Shown: positions 18,926 to 27,861 of the stretch, piece by piece | How the letters are laid out: each line of letters opens with the position of its first letter | Numbering within the stretch: the first letter of the stretch is position 1 | Source: Comamonas testosteroni | Lineage (GTDB): Bacteria > Pseudomonadota > Gammaproteobacteria > Burkholderiales > Burkholderiaceae_C | Assembly (NCBI RefSeq): GCF_014076415.1 | Contig: NZ_CP043568.1 | Span: forward strand, 3,968,001-4,032,000 | Reading direction: 5' to 3' | Length of the DNA stretch: 64,000 bases | Notes under the pieces: generated by a model | What the model was told of the DNA's origin: nothing | What the model saw: the letters and a program-made list of their open reading frames with translations, nothing else | Database searches by the model: none | Made by a program: the position numbers and the translations under genes

Positions 18926-19819
18926 ATGTCGAATGCATCAGAGCGCCAGGTCAAGATCGTGGAAGTCGGGCCACGCGACGGCCTGCAAAACGAAAAGCTG
19001 CCTGTACCATTGAATGCCAAGATCGAGCTGATCAACCAGCTCAGCAGCGCAGGCCTGCGCTTTATCGAGGCAGCGTCGTTTGTGTCGCCCAGATGGGTGC
19101 CGCAAATGGCCGGCAGCGCCGAAGTGATGGCCTTGATCGAACGTAGCCCTGGAGTTCGCTACAGCGCATTGACGCCCAATCTGCAAGGACTGGAAGCTGC
19201 TCTGACTGCTCGCTGTGACGAGGCGGCGGTCTTTGGTGCGGCTTCGGAAACCTTCTCGCAACGCAATATCAATTGCAGCATTGCGCAGAGTCTGGATCGC
19301 TTCAGACCTGTGGTGCAGAAGGCGCTGGAGGCAGGAGTCCCCGTGCGTGGCTATGTGTCCTGCGTGTTGGGCTGTCCCTATGAGGGCGATGTTGCTGCAG
19401 AGGCAGTCTTGCAGGTTGCGCAAGAGCTTCTGGCCATGGGGTGCCATGAGATTTCTCTGGGCGATACGATTGGCCGCGGTTCGCCCAAGTCCACACGCAA
19501 GCTGCTGGAAGTCTGCCTCAGGGACCTTCCCGGCGCGCGCCTGGCGGGCCATTTTCACGATACCTATGGTATGGCGGAAGCCAATGTCTGCACTTCGCTG
19601 GAGATGGGACTGCGCATTTTCGACAGCTCTGTGGCGGGCCTGGGCGGCTGCCCCTATGCCCAGGGAGCCTCAGGCAATCTGGCCACCGAAAAGCTGGTCC
19701 ATGCCTTGCATGCCATGGGCTATGAAACCGGTGTAGATATGTCCAGGGTTCAAGCCGCAGGTCGCTATATCCGGCAAGTGTTGAGCGATTTGCATGGCCA
19801 GCAAGTGGTGCGGCACTGA
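18926..19819 (+). CDS. mvaB: hydroxymethylglutaryl-CoA lyase
   Basis: A 297-residue DRE-TIM metallolyase. The start motif VEVGPRDGLQNE, the metal-ligand HFHDTYGMA and the catalytic-cysteine loop GGCPYAQGASGN are all intact, as in HMG-CoA lyases. It splits HMG-CoA to acetoacetate and acetyl-CoA, the last step of mevalonate catabolism and also of leucine breakdown. It follows tctA by 14 bp with a GAGGA site and is the last gene before a strong terminator. No leucine-pathway genes are adjacent, which favours the mevalonate role. Confidence 0.92.
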   Translation: MSNASERQVKIVEVGPRDGLQNEKLPVPLNAKIELINQLSSAGLRFIEAASFVSPRWVPQMAGSAEVMALIERSPGVRYSALTPNLQGLEAALTARCDEAAVFGAASETFSQRNINCSIAQSLDRFRPVVQKALEAGVPVRGYVSCVLGCPYEGDVAAEAVLQVAQELLAMGCHEISLGDTIGRGSPKSTRKLLEVCLRDLPGARLAGHFHDTYGMAEANVCTSLEMGLRIFDSSVAGLGGCPYAQGASGNLATEKLVHALHAMGYETGVDMSRVQAAGRYIRQVLSDLHGQQVVRH

Positions 19820-19847
19820 AACCTGCGCTCTACATAAACACCAGCGC

Positions 19848-19885
19848 AAAAAGGCCTTGAGATCTCAAGTCTCTCGGCCTTTTCC
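19848..19885 (+). terminator. Rho-independent terminator after mvaB
   Basis: AAAAAGGCC (19848-19856) pairs with GGCCTTTT (19876-19883); the loop contains the palindrome CTTGAGATCTCAAG. The A-rich 5' and T-rich 3' flanks make it potentially bidirectional. It closes the mva operon. Confidence 0.8.
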
Positions 19886-20120
19886 TTGAAGGCGTCAACG
19901 CCCGCTGTCAGAACAAGTCCCGACTTCTACACGCAAGTCTGCAATGCGATGCAGCAGCCGTTGGTGTCTCTGATATGAACTGTCTCAACCCACCAGACGC
20001 ACTCACCAGAGAGAAGGCCTTCAAGGACTGCTCCTGGCTATCTTTCACCTCAATTATCGCGATGACTGGCTCATACTCGTCAACAGAGTCGATTGCGGTG
20101 CGCTTCCAGCGCCAGACAGC

Positions 20121-20756
20121 TCACCTCCCCTCTTGCTGAGGGACAGTAAAACTGAGCGTCGCGGTATAGCGTACATCGTTATATTTTTTACCGCCCACAG
20201 TAACCACTGCATCATTGACACGAGCCGATACCTCAAGCACATACAGGCCAGGGAAAGACGGCGTGAAGCTAACCGTACCGTCCTTTGACGGGGTCAGTGA
20301 ACGGCGCCACCCTTCCCCCGTTTCGATATTCACTTGACTCGCAGCAACAGCTCGTCCCTTGAATATCAATCGAAAGGTGTTTCCGTCAGGGTGGGTCGGA
20401 ACCAGCTCCAAGTCGTTTCTAGCCTGAATGTCCTGGCGACCGTAGCGAGCTTGATAGTAGATAAGAACTCCATCATCGAACCCGGTTGCGGAGAAGCGCA
20501 GATCGCTGAAGGGCTTGGGAGCAGCAATATGGTTGACCGCAGTCTGAATTGGCAATGATTTGCCATCAGCTTGCATTGCCTTGGGCTCCAGCAATCCAGG
20601 CAACTTGTCTAAAGGTCTGTGCAACTCTCCTACGTAGGCTCGGACCTCCATCCCATCGGGCTGTACCCAGAGATACCCCGCTTGCGCCTGTGAGCACCAC
20701 AGGCCACTGACTAGCAGGCACAAAGCCATTCGATGAAATACAGGAAGCAATTGCAC
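20121..20756 (-). CDS. DUF4198-like secreted protein linked to a TonB receptor
   Basis: About 211 residues from a GTG at 20756, chosen because GAGGA lies 7 bp upstream and the start yields a good signal peptide (cut after SQAQA). The mature protein begins GYLWVQPDG and ends with a beta-rich domain (GLYVLEVSARVND), resembling DUF4198 proteins found beside TonB receptors and metal transporters. It is predicted periplasmic, probably a substrate- or metal-binding partner of the receptor encoded 245 bp upstream. Function is otherwise unproven. Confidence 0.72.
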   Translation of the reverse strand: MQLLPVFHRMALCLLVSGLWCSQAQAGYLWVQPDGMEVRAYVGELHRPLDKLPGLLEPKAMQADGKSLPIQTAVNHIAAPKPFSDLRFSATGFDDGVLIYYQARYGRQDIQARNDLELVPTHPDGNTFRLIFKGRAVAASQVNIETGEGWRRSLTPSKDGTVSFTPSFPGLYVLEVSARVNDAVVTVGGKKYNDVRYTATLSFTVPQQEGR

Positions 20757-21001
20757 TCGGCGATCCTCATCTTCAAGGTTGTATCCAATGCGCTCGGCGT
20801 CTTGGCGCCTTTTGGATTTCTTCCTGTTCGACGCAGGGCCTGCAGTCCAGGCCCTGCGTCGAACAGCACATAACAAAGGCTGGGCAAGCTTGTTGCCTGT
20901 CAGCGCGGGGTTTCTATCCGCCTTACCCATAATCAGTGGAGGTCCACCATTGCGAGTCCCAAGGCAGCGAAGTACCAACATTCAACTTTGAATATAGGCA
21001 T

Positions 21002-23416
21002 TCAGAAGTCATAACGCATTCCGACATTGACGCTGCGCGGAGCACCCCAGGTGTAGAACAAGCCTGCCGCGGTAAAGTTGGTGAGCCCGGCCATGTACTT
21101 CTTGTCCAGTGCATTGTTCACGTTCAGGCTGAACGACAGGTGCCTATCGACCTGATAGCGCGCCATCAGATCTAGCACCGCATAACCCCCCTGCGACAAA
21201 GTGGCAGCGCTATTGCTCATCGAGGTCTTGCCCTGCCAGCGTGTGGCCGCACCCACAGTAAGTCCCCGCAACGAGCCTTGATCAAAGCGATAGGTCGTGC
21301 CTAGCTTGAACTGGTACTTCGGATATTGACTGGCGCTGGTGAGCGAGCTGCTTTGCTGCACCAGACTGCCCTGCGCTTGCCATCCGCGCGCGAGTTCGCC
21401 CGCCAACTCCAGTTCCCAGCCACGCCGCGTTGCAGACGAGACCGCACGGTAGGCCGTGTTGCCCGCAGGAGTGAGATCACCACTTTCCTCTGCGGTGTTT
21501 TCCGTCTTCATCCAGAAGTGAGCGATGCTGGCATTCAAGCGCTTGTCGAAAAACTCGGCCTTGGCGCCGACCTCATAAGTGTTGCCCTTCTCCGGTGCCA
21601 GCGTTGCACCCCGCGCATCCTGAGCCGTCTGCGGCTGGAAAATGTTGGCATAGCTTGCGTACAACGACACGTTCGGCTGCACCTCGTAGACCAACCCGGC
21701 ATATGGGGTGATCACGCCGTTTTCCTTCATGTCATAGTTCCACCAGTAGGGTGTGATGTCACGCTCTTCAAACCGTGTAACGCGCAACCCCGTGATCAAC
21801 TGCAGAGGATCAGCCACCCGGAAGCGCCCTGCAGCATAGGCATAACGCTGCTTCTGACTGAATTTGTTGTTGCCGTAGTTCAAGACACTGAAATCGGGCT
21901 GAGGCAGCACCGCCCCACCCTGTGCCATGTTGATACCGAGATTGCCGAGCGGCACCAGATTCAATGCATTCAGCGGCAGTTGCACATTGCTGTGAAAGCG
22001 CGATACGCCTGCGCCGGCCAGAATTTCATGCGAGCGGCCCAACAGCTCGAATGACCCCTTCACATCCAGATTGATGCTCCAGTTATCGGTTTCCATGTTG
22101 CGCCACCGGCCGAAGCTTGCGCGGTCCTGGTCGTAGAAGTAGCCAGCCTTCATATCGTCCATGGATACGTTCTGATGTGAAAACTTGAGCGTGGCTGTCC
22201 AGTCATCCACCAGACGTTGCTCAAGACTGCCGAAGAGATTGAGACCTTTCTGGGAATATCCGCCCCAGGGGGCACCGGTGTTGAAAGAGCGCGGCATCCA
22301 CGCCACCTCACCACCTGTCCGCGTGTAGCGCTGGATCGGCTGCGTAGTGCCGATGCCTTGTGCATCGCGTTCGCGATAAGTCATACCTAGGTTGAGGACC
22401 GTGCCGGGAGTGATGTCCGCTTCGAGTGCCCCGAACAGCATCTTGCTGCTGCTCTTTTCATGATCGCGGAATCCCCCTGCGTCCATGGCAGAAGCGACCA
22501 GACGCCCCCGTACCGTACCCGCCTCGTTCAGTGGACCGCTCACATCGGCCTGTGTTCGATACGTGTCCCAGCTTCCCACATTGGCACGCACACTGGCCTG
22601 AAATTCACGGGTCGGGCGTTTACGGACCATGTTCACCGTGGCGCCATAGTCGCCCTTGCCGACAACCAGACCGGATGAACCCTTGAGGACCTCGATCCGG
22701 TCGATCTCGGCCATATCGTCGAGTGAAAACATGGTGCTGGTAAGGTAGTACCAGCCACTGCTCAGCTGCGCCATGCCATCGGTCTGCAGGTTTACCTTTG
22801 CCCCACGCGCTTGAAAGTCAGTGGCATTGTTCTGCCTGTAGACGGCAATGCCGGGTGTCTGTTCCATCACATCGGTCAGCGTCTCCAGCTTGAAGTCATC
22901 CATGCGCTGACGCGTCATGACGGTCACGGATTGAGGTGTCTCGCGTAGCGAGAGATTCAGACCCGTTGCCGTCCGGCTGGGACCCGTCTGGGTGTAGCTG
23001 CCCGTGCCCTCGGTAACGCCGTCCCTCTCAAGCTGTGCAGTCACCGTGACTGTGGCCAGCGATGCGGAATCATCGTTTGACACGACGGCCTTGATGATCA
23101 GGCCACCCCCTTGAGTCACGGCGACCAAACCGCTTCCAGCCAGCATCTGCTCCACAGCCTGCTTCAGCGTGAGTGCTCCATGGACGGGGCGCGCTGTCTT
23201 GCCGGCAACCAACGCGGGAGCAAACCCGATCGAGGTGCCAGAGGCTGCTGCCAGCTCATTGAGTGCGCTCCCCAATGGCTGGGAGGTGATCGAGAAACTG
23301 ATGCTTTTTGCACTATCAGCAGCGGGTTGCGCCTGCGCAATCATCGGGGAGAGGACTGCCAGGGCTGCGGCCAAAGCAAGAGGAGCGGGCTGGAAATGAG
23401 GCTGCGTGAAGCGCAT
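21002..23416 (-). CDS. TonB-dependent siderophore receptor with STN signalling domain
   Basis: An 804-residue outer-membrane receptor. Signal peptide (cut after IAQA), a secretin/TonB short N-terminal domain (about residues 35-110, ITSQPLGSALNELAAASG) that signals to FecR, plug domain (RIEVLKGSSGLVVGKGDYGA) and a 22-strand barrel ending in the aromatic GMRYDF. It imports a ferric chelate or similar ligand. With the FecR and ECF sigma genes directly upstream on the same strand it forms a cell-surface signalling system. Confidence 0.93.
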   Translation of the reverse strand: MRFTQPHFQPAPLALAAALAVLSPMIAQAQPAADSAKSISFSITSQPLGSALNELAAASGTSIGFAPALVAGKTARPVHGALTLKQAVEQMLAGSGLVAVTQGGGLIIKAVVSNDDSASLATVTVTAQLERDGVTEGTGSYTQTGPSRTATGLNLSLRETPQSVTVMTRQRMDDFKLETLTDVMEQTPGIAVYRQNNATDFQARGAKVNLQTDGMAQLSSGWYYLTSTMFSLDDMAEIDRIEVLKGSSGLVVGKGDYGATVNMVRKRPTREFQASVRANVGSWDTYRTQADVSGPLNEAGTVRGRLVASAMDAGGFRDHEKSSSKMLFGALEADITPGTVLNLGMTYRERDAQGIGTTQPIQRYTRTGGEVAWMPRSFNTGAPWGGYSQKGLNLFGSLEQRLVDDWTATLKFSHQNVSMDDMKAGYFYDQDRASFGRWRNMETDNWSINLDVKGSFELLGRSHEILAGAGVSRFHSNVQLPLNALNLVPLGNLGINMAQGGAVLPQPDFSVLNYGNNKFSQKQRYAYAAGRFRVADPLQLITGLRVTRFEERDITPYWWNYDMKENGVITPYAGLVYEVQPNVSLYASYANIFQPQTAQDARGATLAPEKGNTYEVGAKAEFFDKRLNASIAHFWMKTENTAEESGDLTPAGNTAYRAVSSATRRGWELELAGELARGWQAQGSLVQQSSSLTSASQYPKYQFKLGTTYRFDQGSLRGLTVGAATRWQGKTSMSNSAATLSQGGYAVLDLMARYQVDRHLSFSLNVNNALDKKYMAGLTNFTAAGLFYTWGAPRSVNVGMRYDF

Positions 23417-23544
23417 GGAGAGGGATTCCGAACGTCGAGTAATGAATGAAAATGAAACTCACTACTCTTTAAGACGCATCAGATCACCAGAAATACACCC
23501 CTAGTCCGAAAAAATTCGAAATGGCCGCATTGAGCATGAAGTGC

Positions 23545-24705
23545 TCAATGCGCACTGACGATTTCAGTCTTCCCCGATGACATGCTGACCAGCTTCACAG
23601 GCAGGATCTGGGTCAGCATGCGCGCAAACTCCCCAGGTCTATCAATCGGGTAGCTGCCGCCGATGGTCAGAGCGGCAACCGCCGGGTCGCGGATCTCCAG
23701 GCCCGTAGGGCCATAGCGTTCCAGCTCCAGCAATGCATCAGCCAGTGAGGTGTTATCAAAACGCACCAAGCCCTTGCGCCATAGGGCGACACTGCCGGGA
23801 AAAACGCTGGCTACCTGGCCTAGCATCCCACTGGATGACACCCTCAGGCCTTGTCCTGCCAGCAAATCGACAGGCAGATCAGCCTTCGCGCTGGCGGTGC
23901 TGTGGGAGTTGGCGACCCGTACATGGCCCTTCTCCACCGAAACATTGACAGCCCCGGCATCGGCCCCCTGGTTGCGATAGCGAACGGAAAATCGTGTCCC
24001 GAGTACCGTGACACGCGCAGGCCCTGCGAGAACATGAAATGGTTTCTTGGGATCGGCGGCAACAGAGAACATGATTTGTCCATCAGCAATCCGCACTTCT
24101 CGGCGGTCGCGGTACATGGTGACCTGAGCCTGGGTGTCAGTGTCCATGGCGAGCTCGGTGCCATCTGGCAAGATGACGAGCCTTTGCTGCCCCTTCTGCG
24201 CAACATAGCTGCTCTCGAATGTCGGCTGCAGCATCCATTGATGCCATCCAATCCCTGCCGCAAAGACCGCAGCACAACAGGCAGCGACCAAGGCAGAGCG
24301 CGGCTGCATCCAGTTCAACAGAGCGCCTGCGCGCGCCCGTCCCTCCATCGCCTTCGGCTTCACGGGCTCCCCGCAAGACTGCGCAGAAGATCCACCACTG
24401 GCAATGGCTTCGCGCTTGAACGAGGAACGCGCTTTTGCAACCATGTCGGCAGGAGCAGAACGCAGCAGTGCCATGTCTTGCGTCAGAGGACGAAATGCCG
24501 CGTCATGTGCAGCATCCTCAGCCAACCACTGACGCAGGGCTTCATGCTCGCTCTCGCTCAAGCCTTGCTCCCAGCGCGAGTGCCATTCGACGGCCGCCAC
24601 ATCCACCGGATTCTGTCGACTGAAAAAATCCGCAAGCTCGCGCGCTTCCGCAGCCTCGTCAAAGGAGGCTGGCACATTGCGCTGGGATGCAAAAGAGTGA
24701 CTCAT
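23545..24705 (-). CDS. FecR family anti-sigma/sigma regulator
   Basis: About 386 residues from the ATG at 24705; an upstream in-frame start at 24789 is possible but would add a sequence unlike the family. It has the cytoplasmic DUF4880-type N-terminus (HSRWEQGLSESEHEALRQWL), one transmembrane helix (about residues 143-163), and the periplasmic FecR domain (QGDRREVRIADGQIMFSVA-type beta segments) that contacts the receptor's STN domain. It passes the ligand signal to the sigma factor encoded upstream. Confidence 0.9.
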   Translation of the reverse strand: MSHSFASQRNVPASFDEAAEARELADFFSRQNPVDVAAVEWHSRWEQGLSESEHEALRQWLAEDAAHDAAFRPLTQDMALLRSAPADMVAKARSSFKREAIASGGSSAQSCGEPVKPKAMEGRARAGALLNWMQPRSALVAACCAAVFAAGIGWHQWMLQPTFESSYVAQKGQQRLVILPDGTELAMDTDTQAQVTMYRDRREVRIADGQIMFSVAADPKKPFHVLAGPARVTVLGTRFSVRYRNQGADAGAVNVSVEKGHVRVANSHSTASAKADLPVDLLAGQGLRVSSSGMLGQVASVFPGSVALWRKGLVRFDNTSLADALLELERYGPTGLEIRDPAVAALTIGGSYPIDRPGEFARMLTQILPVKLVSMSSGKTEIVSAH

Positions 24706-24785
24706 CTTAGGGATACGGATGCGCGGGGTGGGGCAAAAATTCACCCTCGGCGAAACAGCTACGCAAAACGCACGCGAATTTGCGA

Positions 24786-25304
24786 TCACTCGACATTATC
24801 AAGTTCCATTCTGCGCGCAGCACAAGCAAGTTTTCCGCGGCTGATGTACTGATTCACCATGCTCAGCGACACCCCCATCCGCTCTGCAATTTCCTTGTTG
24901 GGCAACTCATCGAAGATGTACATGCAGAAGGCATCACGACACCGAGGCGGCAGCCCCTCGATAGTGTCAAGATACGCTTGAATGCTCTGAGACGATGCAT
25001 AGGCATGCTCGGGCTGCAGATGCAGAGGACTCGCAGGCTGATCCAGCTCCTCCAATGAATCGATACTTTGATGCTGGCGCACCTCAGCCCGTCTATCCAT
25101 ATCGATTTTGGCGCGCAAGGCCACCTGCCTCAGCAATGCACCCGGCTCAAGAATGACCTGCCCCTTCTGCTGCATGGAAAGCACACGGGCATAGCTTTCC
25201 TGCGCCAAGTCAGCCGCAGTATCGCGGTCTCTCACTTTGCGCATGCAGAAATTCAACAGGTCTCTGTAGTAGCGGGTCAGCACGATCCAAAAAGCCAGTA
25301 GCAA
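24786..25304 (-). CDS. ECF sigma factor, FecI type
   Basis: About 172 residues with sigma-70 region 2 (YYRDLLNFCMRKVRDRDTAA, DLAQESYARVL) and region 4 (LPPRCRDAFCMYIFDELPNK, IAERMGVSLSMVNQYISRGK). FecI-type factors transcribe the adjacent TonB receptor when FecR is activated. The start is uncertain: TTG at 25304 or GTG at 25283. A Fur-box-like sequence lies about 95 bp upstream, as usual for iron-starvation sigma genes. Confidence 0.9.
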   Translation of the reverse strand: MLLAFWIVLTRYYRDLLNFCMRKVRDRDTAADLAQESYARVLSMQQKGQVILEPGALLRQVALRAKIDMDRRAEVRQHQSIDSLEELDQPASPLHLQPEHAYASSQSIQAYLDTIEGLPPRCRDAFCMYIFDELPNKEIAERMGVSLSMVNQYISRGKLACAARRMELDNVE

Positions 25305-25924
25305 TGAGTGAGGTCGAACGTGCGCGGCGATAAGACAGCCCTGGAGCCCAGGCGCAAAGAGTTGCGATCAACTACACGGCAAAAATTATAAGTTGCTAAT
25401 GCGACTTATTCTCAATAAACGTATCCGATGTGATGCGAGCTGCAGGTACTGATCGGTCGTGACCCCTGTTCGGCTCAATGTCGACTGGCATACCTGATGA
25501 GAACCGACAGCAAACGCCTCAAGCCGCCGTTCGGAAACCTGCGGTGGCGGCTGCTAGTGGCCGATCACTGCCAACCGACAGAGACTCGGAGCTAGGCTGG
25601 TGTCGCTTCAACTGCTTCCCAAGGTGCCAATGTCAGCAGCCGCTCTGCCCCTTTATTTACCCAGCCTGCCACTGGTCGCTACACAACTTTCAGCCTCTGC
25701 GCACCACACGTTGGTATTGCGTGGACGATCAAAGAAAAGACCGTTGCATGCCTCGATCCAAACAGAGCACATCCACGCTGGAGGCGTGTACAGAGCGCAG
25801 CGGCTTGATGGCTGTGCCTCCAAAGAAGAGCAAAGTACGAAGTTGGACTGATCTGAAAAACCGGCTCCTGAAGGCAGACGTTCACTAGTCGGTAGTGAAT
25901 GAACTACGTGGCCATCAACGCAGA
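25305..25924. other. intergenic, no confirmed gene
   Basis: 620 bp between the sigma gene and the AraC gene. Apart from the Fur-like site it holds only frames with poor composition. TTCACTA/TAGTGAA form an inverted repeat near 25881-25899. I see no family resemblance in any frame. Confidence 0.4.
25398..25416 (-). promoter_or_regulatory. Fur-box-like operator upstream of the ECF sigma gene
   Basis: Minus strand reads ATTGAGAATAAGTCGCATT, close to Fur boxes of the GAGAAT…ATTCTCATT style found before fecI genes. An overlapping symmetric pair ATAAGT/ACTTAT brackets it. Assigned by resemblance and position only. Confidence 0.5.
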
Positions 25925-26695
25925 TTACCGCTCTGTCGCCATAAAGTTTGACGGCTTACTCCCGAGCCTCTTGCGAAACATCGTGGAGAAGGCACCCGGA
26001 CTGTCATAGCCCAGTTGAAGCGCCACTGATGTCACCGAATCACCGGTCCCCAGTTTGGACATTGCAAAAAGAAGACACACCTGGCTTCTCCACTCTGAAA
26101 ACGATATTCCGGTTTGCGAGCGAAAGAACCGGCTGAAGGTGCGTTCACTCTGGTGCAGCTGCTGCGCCCAGGCCAGTGGCGACAAGCGCACGTCGGGCTG
26201 GTGAAGGAAAGCAATGCATAGCGTCGCCAGCCGTTCATCTCGCGGTAGCGGCGCAAAGAACGGCAGTGCTTCAGCGCGGCCGACCTCCAACAGCAAAAGC
26301 GACATCAGCACGCCATCGCGACCGCACTCGTCATACAGCGCCGGCAAGTCGATGGCTTCGACAAGCAGTTGCCGTAGCAGCGGGGACACGGCCAGCACCT
26401 CGCAATGCGATTGGCTCCGTGGTACCTCGTCAGGCTCAATGTACAGGCTTCGAGTGTTGACTCCCACCATCTTCACCTTGTGCGGCTTGCCTGCTGGAAT
26501 CCACACGCCACAGTGGGGAGGGATCACCCAGGCGCCATCGTCAGTACCGACCTCCATCAATCCGGTCGCACCATAGAGGAACTGTGCTCGGCGGTGGCTG
26601 TGAGTATCCAGAACGGTGCCAGGCGCGTAGTCGGTGCCAATGGCCACAACGGCGCGAGGCGTGGCATCGAGGGAGTTCAGTGATTGATTGCGCAC
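25925..26695 (-). CDS. AraC family regulator with cupin sensor domain
   Basis: About 256 residues from the GTG at 26695, which matches the usual family start a dozen residues before DATPRAVVAIGTDYAPG; an ATG at 26773 would add 26 residues. The N-terminal cupin (HSHRRAQFLYGATGLMEV, VWIPAGKPHKVKM) is followed by two helix-turn-helix motifs (LHQSERTFSRFFRSQTGISF, VALQLGYDSPGAFSTMFRKR). It is divergent from the TauE/SafE permease gene and likely controls it. Effector unknown. Confidence 0.85.
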   Translation of the reverse strand: MRNQSLNSLDATPRAVVAIGTDYAPGTVLDTHSHRRAQFLYGATGLMEVGTDDGAWVIPPHCGVWIPAGKPHKVKMVGVNTRSLYIEPDEVPRSQSHCEVLAVSPLLRQLLVEAIDLPALYDECGRDGVLMSLLLLEVGRAEALPFFAPLPRDERLATLCIAFLHQPDVRLSPLAWAQQLHQSERTFSRFFRSQTGISFSEWRSQVCLLFAMSKLGTGDSVTSVALQLGYDSPGAFSTMFRKRLGSKPSNFMATER

Positions 26696-26796
26696 AGCGA
26701 GACTGCAAGAAGCGAATGGCCGAAATGCAAATATTGTTGACCAAACATCGAAAGCGCGCCACTCCAGTGCCATCTACTGTGACGACTCCTGCATCA

Positions 26797-27624
26797 ATGG
26801 AGTTTTCCGTGTCCTTGTATTTGTTGTTGGCGGTCTGTGGATGTGTGACGGGCGTCACTACCGTTCTCTTTGGTTTTGGTGGCGGATTCGTGGTGGTTCC
26901 ACTGCTGTACCGCTTGTTGTCTACATCGAATGCCCCAGACAGCGCAGTGGGGCAGTCGGCCATGCAGATTGCCGTTGCAACATCCACCTGCGTGATGGTC
27001 TTTGGTGCGCTTCTGGCAACTTGGCGTCACCAACGCGCAGGAACAGTGGATTGGACGAATGTCAGGCCTTTGCTGGGACCGATTGGCGCGGGGGCCGCAC
27101 TTGGCGCACTTGCGGCAACCGTTGTCCAAAGCGAATGGCTGCGTTGGGTCTTTGCGGCCTATATGGTGCTGACCATTCTGGACTGCTGGTTGAGACCTGG
27201 GTTTCTTGCTCAGCCCGCAGCAAAGCAGCACCGCCCTGGGCCGCTGGCGAATGCACTGTCCGGCCTGGTGATCGGGTGGGTTGCTGCATTGCTGGGGGTC
27301 GGCGGCAGCGTGATGACCGTTCCCCTGATGCGCCGCCGTGGAATCGAAATGACACGAGCTACCGCCATGGCGAATCCGCTATCACTGCCGGTCGCACTGG
27401 CAGGAACAGGGACTTACATCGTCCTGTCCACTCAATCTCCGTTACCTCTTGGCGAGTGGCACCTCGGCTATATCGACATACGAGCTGCTGCTGTGCTCGT
27501 GGCCGCTTCCTGGATTGGTATCCGTGCAGCATCGCTTTGGATCGGGCGCATTCCAGATCGAGTTCACGCGAAGGTCTATTTGGGACTGTTGATCGCAGTT
27601 CTTTTGGCTATGGTGACAACATGA
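26797..27624 (+). CDS. TauE/SafE (YfcA-like) family permease
   Basis: About 275 residues from the ATG at 26797, where the first helix begins (MEFSVSLYLLLAVCG); in-frame ATGs at 26716 and 26725 are alternatives. Two repeats each carry the glycine-rich family motif (LFGFGGGFVVVPLL and LLGVGGSVMTVPLM), with about eight helices. Members export sulfite, sulfoacetate or other organosulfur anions. Divergence from an AraC regulator suggests substrate-inducible expression; substrate unknown. Confidence 0.85.
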   Translation: MEFSVSLYLLLAVCGCVTGVTTVLFGFGGGFVVVPLLYRLLSTSNAPDSAVGQSAMQIAVATSTCVMVFGALLATWRHQRAGTVDWTNVRPLLGPIGAGAALGALAATVVQSEWLRWVFAAYMVLTILDCWLRPGFLAQPAAKQHRPGPLANALSGLVIGWVAALLGVGGSVMTVPLMRRRGIEMTRATAMANPLSLPVALAGTGTYIVLSTQSPLPLGEWHLGYIDIRAAAVLVAASWIGIRAASLWIGRIPDRVHAKVYLGLLIAVLLAMVTT

Positions 27625-27861
27625 CCGTGATCTACTCTGCCTTCATCCCGAACGTCGGCTTGTGAACGAAAGCTCTATTTCGCCAGAGCCTCTGAAGCAG
27701 TCTTAAGACGACTTGCTACGTGCATCGAACGTCTGCTGACGCAGGCTTCTATAGAACCCGCACTACCGGCCATTGGCATTCGTTCGGGTGAGAAGCCTGC
27801 AGAATCTACCAAGAGCCGCATGTGCGATATGGCCTGATGAGGCCTCTGATAAAGGTATGGC

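Noticed and set aside
25478..25888. 136-codon frame upstream of the AraC gene
   Set aside because: Cys/Arg/Pro-rich composition, no ribosome site and no family resemblance.
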